NCBI RefSeq assembly: GCF_001514235.1
Contig: NZ_KQ948949.1
Location: forward strand, 1-64,000
DNA: 64,000 nucleotides
Source of the DNA: Streptomyces caeruleatus
GTDB lineage: Bacteria > Actinomycetota > Actinomycetes > Streptomycetales > Streptomycetaceae
Direction of reading: 5' to 3'
Shown: positions 58,058-64,000 of the stretch, one piece after another
How positions within the stretch are numbered: position 1 is the first letter of the stretch
Layout of the letters: each line of letters starts with the position of its first letter
The notes under the pieces: model-generated
Database searches by the model: none
What the model saw: the letters and a program-made list of their open reading frames with translations, nothing else
Told to the model about the DNA's origin: nothing
Position numbers and translations under genes: made by a program

Positions 58058-58907
58058 ACAGCAGCGACAGCCCTGGCAGATCGCGTACTCGCCCTGCCCG
58101 AACGACACCTTCGTCTTCGACGCCCTCGCCCACGACCGCGTCCCCGGCGCACCCGCCCTCGACGTGACCTTCGCGGACATCGACATCACCAACGGCATGG
58201 CCGAGCGCGGCGAGTTCGACGTGCTGAAGGTGTCGTACGCCGTGCTGCCGTACGTCCTCGACGAGTACGCCCTGCTGCCCTGCGGCGGCGCCCTGGGCCG
58301 GGGTTGCGGCCCGCTGGTGCTCACCCGCGAGGCCTGCGTGGACCTCACGGGCCGTACGGTCGCGGTGCCGAGCGAGAGGTCGACGGCGTATCTGCTGTTC
58401 CGTCTCTGGGCGGCGGACACCCTCCCCGCGGGGGTCGGCGAGATCGTGGTGATGCCGTTCCACGAGATCATGCCCGCCGTGCGGGACGGGAAGGTCGACG
58501 CGGGACTCGTCATCCACGAGGCGCGCTTCACGTACCGGAACTACGGCCTGCACAAGCTCGCCGACATGGGCGAGCACTGGGAGGACACGACCGGACTGCC
58601 CATCCCGCTCGGCGCGATCATCGCCAAGCGCTCCCTGGGCGCCGACCGCCTGACCCTCCTGGCCGACGCGATCCGCACCTCCGTACGCACCGCCTGGGAC
58701 GACCCCGAGGCCTCCCGCCCGTACGTCATGGCACACGCCCAGGAGATGGACCCGTCCGTCGCCGACCAGCACATCGGCCTGTACGTCAACGAGTTCACCC
58801 ACGACCTGGGCGTGGACGGTTATGCGGCGGTGCGGGGGTTGCTCACACGTGCGGCGGCCGAGGGGCTGGTGCCGCCCCTCGGCCCGGGTGTGCTGGATTT
58901 TCCCTGA
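58047..58907 (+). CDS. mqnD: 1,4-dihydroxy-6-naphthoate synthase
   Basis: MqnD converts cyclic dehypoxanthine futalosine to 1,4-dihydroxy-6-naphthoate in the futalosine route to menaquinone. The 286-residue periplasmic-binding-like fold protein has YSPCPNDTFVFDAL near residue 14, FDVLKVSYAVLPYVLDEY near 57, VPSERSTAYLLFRLW near 107 and DAGLVIHEARFTY near 150. ATG 58047 overlaps the mqnB stop by 11 bp. The remaining pathway genes (mqnA, C, E) are not in the window. Confidence 0.95.
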   Translation: MTGEQQRQPWQIAYSPCPNDTFVFDALAHDRVPGAPALDVTFADIDITNGMAERGEFDVLKVSYAVLPYVLDEYALLPCGGALGRGCGPLVLTREACVDLTGRTVAVPSERSTAYLLFRLWAADTLPAGVGEIVVMPFHEIMPAVRDGKVDAGLVIHEARFTYRNYGLHKLADMGEHWEDTTGLPIPLGAIIAKRSLGADRLTLLADAIRTSVRTAWDDPEASRPYVMAHAQEMDPSVADQHIGLYVNEFTHDLGVDGYAAVRGLLTRAAAEGLVPPLGPGVLDFP

Positions 58908-58924
58908 ATCCTTACGTCTGACGG

Positions 58925-59308
58925 CTATACGTCGAGCTGGTCGGCGACCGCGCGCAGAAGTCCGGCGATCTTCTTGCCGGCGGTCTTCTCCGGGTAACGG
59001 CCGCGCTCCAGCATCGGCGTGATGTTCTCCAGGAGTGTCGTCAGGTCCTGGACGATGGAGGCCAGTTCGTCCGGCTTCTTGCGCTGGGCGGCCGCGACCG
59101 AGGGGGTCGGATCCAGAATCGTGACCGAAAGTGCCTGGTCACCGCGCTGACCGGCGACCACGCCGAACTCCACTCGCTGTCCCGGCTTGAGTGTGTCTAC
59201 TCCGGCGGGGAGGACCGAGGAATGAACGAAGACGTCACCGCCGTCGTCGCGGGAGAGAAAGCCGAAGCCCTTCTCACTGTTGAACCACTTGACCTTGCCG
59301 GTAGGCAC
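58925..59308 (-). CDS. Cold-shock domain protein with C-terminal extension
   Basis: This 127-residue protein has a cold-shock OB fold at residues 1-68 (GKVKWFNSEKGFGFLSRD with RNP1 KGFGFL, and VFVHSSVL as RNP2) plus a helical C-terminal extension to 127 (PDELASIVQDLTTLLENITPM, PEKTAGKKIAGLLRAVADQL). It binds single-stranded RNA or DNA. The GTG at 59308 follows GAGGACAGAC. The extended form is conserved in actinobacteria. It converges on mqnD with a 17-bp gap. Confidence 0.92.
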   Translation of the reverse strand: MPTGKVKWFNSEKGFGFLSRDDGGDVFVHSSVLPAGVDTLKPGQRVEFGVVAGQRGDQALSVTILDPTPSVAAAQRKKPDELASIVQDLTTLLENITPMLERGRYPEKTAGKKIAGLLRAVADQLDV

Positions 59309-59473
59309 GTCTGTCCTCGTCCTCGTACTCGTCGGAAAACTGCTTCTGAAAACGGCTCTTGATAGCACTACAGCGGGTCGACCATGACCCGCCGCTACCA
59401 AGGCTAATGCTCCCGGAGCCGGTGACAAGACGTCGCCCGGTTGTTCCTTCGCGCAGGGAACTACCCTGGTCCG

Positions 59474-59725
59474 GTGCCTGACAAAACCCAAACGAATTCC
59501 GCCGCCCCCGGTGACCGACTGATCCGTGCCGGTGCGGTCGTGTTCTTCATCGGTGCCCTGGCCACTCTGGTCACCGTGACCCCGTTCCTGCTCGGAACGA
59601 CGCCATTTCCCACATACATGTTCGGACTGAGCATGCTGATGGGCGTCGGATTCCTCGTCGCCGGCGCGGGAGTGCTCCGCTCGATCTCGGCGGGGCGGCG
59701 TCAGGCGCGCGGCGCGGCCAGGTAG
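59474..59725 (+). CDS. Small two-helix membrane protein, leaderless
   Basis: This 83-residue protein has a short polar N-terminus (PDKTQTNSAAPGDR) and two hydrophobic helices (about 18-40 and 47-70). TACCCT (59462-59467) ends 6 bp before the GTG and no ribosome site is seen, a leaderless arrangement. Its last 25 bp overlap the HAD gene tail to tail. Conserved small membrane protein of unknown function. Confidence 0.8.
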   Translation: MPDKTQTNSAAPGDRLIRAGAVVFFIGALATLVTVTPFLLGTTPFPTYMFGLSMLMGVGFLVAGAGVLRSISAGRRQARGAAR

Positions 59726-60330
59726 CCGGAGAGCCAGTCCGGGAACTTCGTCAGGTCGGTGAGGACGATGTCCGCGCCGAGTTCGCCGAGTTCCTCGGCG
59801 CTGTACGGCCCGGTCGCCACGGTGACGGACAGCGCGTCGGCCGCGCGGGCGGCGCGGATGTCTCCCTGGTGGTCGCCGACGTAGACGCTCGCCGCGTACT
59901 CGCGCAGGGCCTCGGCCTTCTGCTCGGCCCACAGGTTGCCGATGACGGCGTCCGGTTCGATGCCGAGGTGTTCCAGGTGCAGCTTGGCGTTCGGCTCGTA
60001 CTTGGCGGTGACGACGATCGCGCGGCCGCCGGCGTCCCGTACGGCGGTGATGGCCTCGCGGGCGCCGGGGAGTGCGGGCGTGGCGGTGATGGCTATCGCC
60101 GGGTACATCTCGCGGTACAGGCCGGCCATGGCCTCGACCTGGTCCGCCGGGAACCAGTTGATCAGCTCGTCGGCGAGGGGTGGTCCCAGCCGGGTGATCG
60201 CCAAGTCGGCGTCGATGAAGGTCCCCGTGCGCTCGGACAGCGCCTTGTAGCAGGCGTGGATGCCGGGGCGGGAGTCTATGAGAGTCATGTCGAGGTCGAA
60301 GCCGACGGTTGCAGCAGCCATGGGGTTCAT
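59701..60330 (-). CDS. HAD-family hydrolase
   Basis: This 209-residue phosphatase-type HAD protein has motif I FDLDMTLIDS (D12, D14), a cap domain at about 25-85, motif II VVTAKYEP near 108 and motif III/IV VYVGDHQGDIRAA near 150 with Asp residues for magnesium. It is like phosphoglycolate phosphatase or a pyrophosphatase. ATG 60330 or 60321; neither has a ribosome site. The substrate is unknown. Confidence 0.88.
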   Translation of the reverse strand: MNPMAAATVGFDLDMTLIDSRPGIHACYKALSERTGTFIDADLAITRLGPPLADELINWFPADQVEAMAGLYREMYPAIAITATPALPGAREAITAVRDAGGRAIVVTAKYEPNAKLHLEHLGIEPDAVIGNLWAEQKAEALREYAASVYVGDHQGDIRAARAADALSVTVATGPYSAEELGELGADIVLTDLTKFPDWLSGYLAAPRA

Positions 60331-60388
60331 TGTGCCGTCGCCGGGCAGCTCGGGGCTGTCGGTTGTGTGGCGGCTGCGGGTGGGTGGG

Positions 60389-60769
60389 GGCTGGTCGCGC
60401 AGTTCCCCGCGCCCCTAAAGGACGTCGTCTGCGGGCCAGTGGGGCTGGTCGCGACCACGTGGCGGAGCCGCACATCGATACAGCCCCGCGCCCCTAAAGG
60501 ACGTCGTCTGCGGGCCAGTGGGGCTGGTCGCGACCACGTGGCGGAGCCGCACATCGATACAGCCCGCGCCCCTAAAGGACTTCGCCTGCGGGCCGGTGGG
60601 GGCAGGTCGCGCCCACGCGGCGGAGCCGCACATCGATACAGCCCCGCGCCCCTAAAGGACTTCGCCTGCGGGCCAGTGGGGCTGGTCGCGACCACGTGGC
60701 GGAGCCGCACATCGATACAGCCCGTGCCCCTGAAGGCTTTTAGGGGCGCGGGGAACTGCGCGACCAGCC
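60389..60769. repeat. Four-copy 79-bp tandem array bounded by 28-bp inverted repeats
   Basis: The 479-bp gap 60331-60809 holds no gene. Four units with exact 79-bp spacing start at 60441, 60520, 60599 and 60678 (last one partial); each contains GGTCGCGACCACGTGGCGG, CACATCGATACAGCC and GCGCCCCTAAAGGAC-type text. The outer ends are a 28-base exact inverted repeat (60389-60416 and 60742-60769), the dispersed element seen also at 4131. Unit 3 differs at several bases. It is a composite Streptomyces intergenic repeat. Confidence 0.9.
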
Positions 60770-60809
60770 ACGACGGTGCCGCAGACGAACGACGATCCCA
60801 GCGGACCAC

Positions 60810-61805
60810 TCACGTCTGTTTCTGTGAGCGCCAGACGATGAACAGCGCCGACGCCACCGCCGCCCCCCGCAGCACCCACGGCCACGTCTCGCTCAGCGCA
60901 GCGTTCATGTGGCCCTCGGCGATGGGGTCACCCCAGCGGCCGTTGGTGCGGCCCCACAGCCAGACGACGCCCGCGGTGAGGGAGAGGCCGGGCAGGATGA
61001 TGACCGCCCACTTGGTCTCGGCGTCGCTCAGGCGGCGGGAGCCCCAGGCGATGAGCCAGCCGAGGAGCAGGGCGATGAGGTTGCCGAGGACGGCGCCGGC
61101 GACGAGGAGGGCGGCCGCGAGCAGGAGGAAGGGGTTGCTCCAGCGGCCGTTGGGCAGGGTCAGGCGGCGGATGAGGCGGCGGCGGGCCTTCGGCGCTTCC
61201 TCCTCGGCGACCTCCGCCGCGGCCGGGTCCTCCGGCTCCCCGGCGACGTCCTTCTTCTCCAGCCGCGTCGCCCCCGGCGCGGGCGGGCGCCTGAGCATCT
61301 CCGGGATCTCGACGCCCCCGACGAACCCCGGGACGTCCTCGCCGGGCCCGAAGGGGCTGCTGTCCGCCCGCCACCAGTCCGCCTGGACCGCGCTGCCGCC
61401 GAGGTCCGCCGTGCCGGCCAGGTGCGGCGGCGGGGGCGCGTCGTCGGGGACGGCCGGGGCCTCGGCGGGGCGCGGACGGGGCACGAGTCGGCGCAGGCCC
61501 TTGGGCCGTTCCTCGTCGGCCCCGCTGTCCGGCTGTACGGGCACGGAGGTGACCGGTGCCTGGGGTGCGGGGGCGGTGGAGCCTCCGGCGGCCGCGACGA
61601 CCTCGTCCGGGGAGCCGAGCCGGGCGATGATGCGGCGGACGGCGGCGGGACTGTCGACGGGCGCCTTGGCGCGGCGCCGGTCGATCTCGCCCCGTAGCTC
61701 GTTCACCAGGCGCATACGGGCGCTCGACGGCAGCTGCCGCTGCTGGGCCACGTCGCCGACGCGGCTCAGATACTCGTAGACGACCTGGTCGCTCTCGATC
61801 CCCAC
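60810..61805 (-). CDS. Membrane protein with HAAS-like N-terminal domain
   Basis: This 331-residue protein has an N-terminal helical segment (DQVVYEYLSRVGDVAQQRQL, VNELRGEIDRRRAK, VRRIIARLGSPDEVVAAAGG) of the type found in Streptomyces HAAS-signalling proteins that bind PadR regulators, a long Pro/Glu-rich linker (about 80-190) and C-terminal hydrophobic segments (about 205-240, 252-275, 300-322). The GTG at 61805 has GGAGGGG 7 bp upstream. Function unknown; a sensory role with an unlinked PadR protein is possible. Confidence 0.78.
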   Translation of the reverse strand: MGIESDQVVYEYLSRVGDVAQQRQLPSSARMRLVNELRGEIDRRRAKAPVDSPAAVRRIIARLGSPDEVVAAAGGSTAPAPQAPVTSVPVQPDSGADEERPKGLRRLVPRPRPAEAPAVPDDAPPPPHLAGTADLGGSAVQADWWRADSSPFGPGEDVPGFVGGVEIPEMLRRPPAPGATRLEKKDVAGEPEDPAAAEVAEEEAPKARRRLIRRLTLPNGRWSNPFLLLAAALLVAGAVLGNLIALLLGWLIAWGSRRLSDAETKWAVIILPGLSLTAGVVWLWGRTNGRWGDPIAEGHMNAALSETWPWVLRGAAVASALFIVWRSQKQT

Positions 61806-61880
61806 GAAGTCCCCTCCGGGGTGGGTGTGCCGAAACCCCGCGGGGATGACGTTAGCGCAGGACAAGGTGTGCGGTGCGGG

Positions 61881-63521
61881 TCAGACCGGTCGGCACTCGC
61901 CCGCGTTGTGCGCTTCGGAGCAGAGCCCGTGGCCGTGTTCGTGCAGGATGTCGCGACCGCTCTGCTGGGTGAGGAAGTTGAGGAAGGCCGCGGCGACGGA
62001 GCCGGCCGGGGGCTCGCCGTAGGTGTAGGCGAACTCGGTCTGCCAGTAGGGGTAGTTGGTGTCCTCGACGCCTTGCGCGGTCGGCTTCCTGCCATCGATC
62101 GTGAGCTTGACGATTCCGGCGGCGGCCTTGTGGCCGGCGACTCCGGCGGCCTCGCTGTAGCCGATGGCGCCCGGGACCGCCGCGGTGGTGTTCAGCATGG
62201 TGTCCGTGCTGGTGACCTCGCAGCGGCCGTAGCGCCTGGGGTTGAGGGCCGCGCAGTCGGTCACGGTGAACTGGGGCGGTTCCTTGCCGTTCAGGACCTT
62301 GGTGACGAGGGTGCTGCGGGTGCCCGAGCCGGGGTCGCGGTTGATCAGGTGGACCGGCACGTCGTTGCCGCCGAGCTCGGACCAGTTCCGCACCTGCCCG
62401 GCGAAGACCCTGCGGATCTGGTCCAGTTCGAGGTTCTCCACGCCCGCGTCCTTGTTGACGACGAGGGTGAACACCGAGAAGGCGACGGGCCTCGGGATCA
62501 GCCGGGGGTGGCCGTCGGAGGCGAGGCCGTCGGTGAAGGCGAGGTGGTCGCCGAGGCCCTCGCCGACCGGGACGTCGGCGTCCAGGCCGGCCTTGTCCAG
62601 GTCGGTGACCCCGTCGGTGCTGCCCTTGAAGGTGTCGCTCTCCAGCGGGATGGCCACTCCGGCGCCCTCGCACCGGGTGAGGTAGTCCTCGGCGGCGGCG
62701 CGGACGGCGGGCGCGAAGGCGGTGGAGCCGTGCAGGTACAGGGTGCCGCCGACGCAGTCCAGCGGGGGACGCCGGTCGTCGCGCAGGAAGAGCGTGTAGG
62801 AGGCCTGGACGACGACGGCCGCGATCAGGATCCAGATGGCCCACCAGGCGGGCCGGGAGGCGAAGACATGGCTCTCGGTCCGGGTCGCCTTCAGCCGGAA
62901 GAACCGCACCAGCGGGTCGTACCAGCGGCCGTGCCCGCCGGCGCCGCGGACGACCGGGTCGGGGAAGGGGTCGGTGCCGTTGTCCTCGGGCCAGCGTTCC
63001 AGCACGACGAGCACCTTGTACTCGGAGCCCCGGGGCAGCGTCACCTTCGGCAGCCGGATGATGCCCGTGCGCTCGCCCTCGTTGTTGGTGCGGCGAAAGC
63101 CGGGTTTCGCGCCGATACGGACGTCGGTGCCCTCGGTGACCTCCTCGAAGAAGAAGTCCCGCAGTTCGTCCTGGCTCGGGTCGGTGAGGACGACGGCCGC
63201 GACCCGGCGGTTTCTGAAGGTGACCTTGATGCCGTAGGGATCGGCGGGGTCGGCGAGGTAGTCGTCGGACACGATCTTGGCCGAGCCGGCGTTCTCGATC
63301 CGCAGCAGGACGAAGGACGGGTCCTTGAGCTGGTGGCCGTCGTGCCGCATGTCGCCCAGTACGTCGGCGTACGGCTTGTCGGCGGCGTCCGCGGCGAGGG
63401 TGTCCATCTGCACCCGGTAGCCGAGCCGCTTGCGGCCGACGATGGCGAACTCCCACACGAACGCCGCGACGGGAAACGTAAGACTCAGGATCGCGATCCA
63501 CTGCTCCGCCTGCTCACTCAC
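61881..63521 (-). CDS. PstS-like substrate-binding protein with membrane-anchored N-terminal part
   Basis: This 546-residue protein has a hydrophobic segment at about 10-28, a soluble part (30-215), a second one at about 230-252 and then a periplasmic-binding-protein domain (about 265-530): LYLHGSTAFAPAVRAAAEDY, LESDTFKGSTDGV, NWSELGGNDVPVHLINRDPGSGTR in pieces, which is the phosphate-binding PstS-type loop. The C-terminal domain probably binds phosphate or another oxyanion outside the cell. There are no pstCAB genes beside it, so it may be a sensor rather than a transporter part. GTG 63521 follows GGGGGGAAGC. Confidence 0.82.
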   Translation of the reverse strand: MSEQAEQWIAILSLTFPVAAFVWEFAIVGRKRLGYRVQMDTLAADAADKPYADVLGDMRHDGHQLKDPSFVLLRIENAGSAKIVSDDYLADPADPYGIKVTFRNRRVAAVVLTDPSQDELRDFFFEEVTEGTDVRIGAKPGFRRTNNEGERTGIIRLPKVTLPRGSEYKVLVVLERWPEDNGTDPFPDPVVRGAGGHGRWYDPLVRFFRLKATRTESHVFASRPAWWAIWILIAAVVVQASYTLFLRDDRRPPLDCVGGTLYLHGSTAFAPAVRAAAEDYLTRCEGAGVAIPLESDTFKGSTDGVTDLDKAGLDADVPVGEGLGDHLAFTDGLASDGHPRLIPRPVAFSVFTLVVNKDAGVENLELDQIRRVFAGQVRNWSELGGNDVPVHLINRDPGSGTRSTLVTKVLNGKEPPQFTVTDCAALNPRRYGRCEVTSTDTMLNTTAAVPGAIGYSEAAGVAGHKAAAGIVKLTIDGRKPTAQGVEDTNYPYWQTEFAYTYGEPPAGSVAAAFLNFLTQQSGRDILHEHGHGLCSEAHNAGECRPV

Positions 63522-63705
63522 CGCTTCCCCCCGATTCCCTTGAGCCGTGAAGTAGTTGGCAGGGAGCCCAGGGTGACGAGTGGGTGCACGGTGTTGCCAG
63601 AGGTGTCGGAATCCTCCGGGTGATGTTCATCCGGGGGCCATCTGTGAAACGTTCTGTTCGCCTGCCGGGACCCGTTCCGGCCCCCCGGCACACCCCCTGT
63701 GTCCT

Positions 63706-63906
63706 GGGGGGTGCTTTGAAAGGGCCGCACAGCACCCGCGGCGCCCGGCACGCACCCTCGCCGCACCGGCCAAAGACCCAAGTAGCTCCTCCCCCACGCT
63801 CGAACAACCTCGCGCGGGGGGACCCCCATCGAGGGCCTTCGTCCGGCACGCCGAGGGCACGCACCGGACACCGCGGGCACCGCACAGCCCTTTCAAAGCA
63901 CCCCCC
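63706..63906. repeat. 201-bp inverted-repeat element in gene-free stretch
   Basis: The ends are an exact 20-bp inverted repeat (GGGGGGTGCTTTGAAAGGGC at 63706-63725 and its complement at 63887-63906). The next 50 bases inwards also pair as an imperfect inverted repeat. The 410-bp gap 63522-63931 has no credible gene apart from this element and the promoter of the next gene. Confidence 0.7.
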
Positions 63907-63931
63907 ACCCCCACCCGCTAACGTGGGCAGG

Positions 63932-64000
63932 ATGAGCGACCCGGCTACACCGCCCCGTTCCCTCGCGGAAGCGCTCCGCGCGCGGGACGACGCCTCCCTG
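63932..64000 (+). CDS. Helicase-associated domain protein, 5' fragment
   Basis: ATG at 63932 (MSDPATPPRSLAEALRARDD...) opens a frame that runs off the window. The start RSLAEALRARDDASL is what I expect at the N-terminus of the large actinobacterial protein annotated as helicase C-terminal/helicase-associated domain protein (Rv0862c-like). TAACGT lies 7 bp before the ATG. Only 23 codons are visible, so the identification rests on the short match and on the neighbourhood. Confidence 0.65.
   Translation, partial: MSDPATPPRSLAEALRARDDASL

Noticed and set aside
58925..60475. A 516-codon frame ending in the cold-shock protein
   Set aside because: The upstream part is antisense or out-of-frame text over the HAD and small membrane protein genes; the OB fold starts at GTG 59308.
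60441..60735. CRISPR array candidate (regular repeats)
   Set aside because: The 79-bp period consists of repeats throughout, with no unique spacers and no cas genes.

Overview
This window is chromosomal DNA from a Streptomyces or close relative. The evidence is very high G+C with strong third-position GC bias, GTG/TTG starts, many apparently leaderless promoters, futalosine-pathway menaquinone genes, XRE-DUF5753/DUF397/HATPase regulatory modules, a CebR-box-controlled cellulase and dispersed Streptomyces intergenic repeats. I see no tRNA, rRNA, CRISPR, prophage or insertion sequence. From memory, the gene content of the second half (serC, CtpE-type ATPase, MarR, DUF2530, DUF3027, MFS, DUF2771, cold shock, HAD, helicase-associated protein) resembles the Rv0861c-Rv0908 region of Mycobacterium tuberculosis, so much of the window looks like old actinobacterial core DNA with accessory modules inserted.

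Layout. (1) 5-10143, minus strand: a tightly coupled operon (TIGR03084 protein, AtuA-like protein, biotin-dependent carboxylase beta and alpha, acyl-CoA dehydrogenase, acyl-CoA ligase, crotonase, TetR) that resembles the acyclic-terpene utilisation (Atu) gene set; a TetR-type dyad lies upstream. (2) 10.3-19.8 kb: proline-rich membrane protein, EamA exporter, FemAB-like transferase, secreted Ig-like protein, fused FAD/Fe-S oxidase, SerC, Tat-exported serine hydrolase with a 32-bp perfect dyad. (3) 19.9-25.5 kb: a WhiJ/AbaA-like regulatory island with two XRE-DUF5753 proteins, one DUF5753 protein lacking its HTH, DUF397 and DUF6879 proteins and an anti-sigma-type ATPase. (4) 25.5-36.8 kb: thioredoxin-fold membrane protein, GH5-CBM2 cellulase with CebR box, a broken ABC permease, membrane proteins, SGNH hydrolase, SnoaL-like protein, aldo/keto reductase, ThpR, GNAT, Uma2 nuclease. 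(5) 36.8-45.4 kb: MFS/MarR pair, ribbon-helix-helix protein, purine permease, DUF2530, CtpE-type ATPase, and two paralogous secreted proteins sharing a nearly identical C-terminal domain and a covarying hairpin upstream. (6) 45.5-54.1 kb: a 1062-residue GHKL ATPase, SpoIIE phosphatase, a further WhiJ-like module, an HTH protein, a decayed small-gene pair and a second Uma2 gene. (7) 54.2-64 kb: DUF3027, MFS, DUF2771 lipoprotein, MqnB-MqnD, cold-shock protein, HAD phosphatase, a four-copy 79-bp repeat array bounded by 28-bp inverted repeats, a membrane protein, a PstS-like protein, a 200-bp inverted-repeat element and the first codons of a helicase-associated protein.

No single locus is demonstrably a new system. 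The best leads are the Atu-like operon with unknown substrate, the paired 20-bp operator in the WhiJ-like island, and the compensatory-mutation hairpin shared by the two secreted paralogues. All family assignments are by eye from translated sequence; no database search was run.
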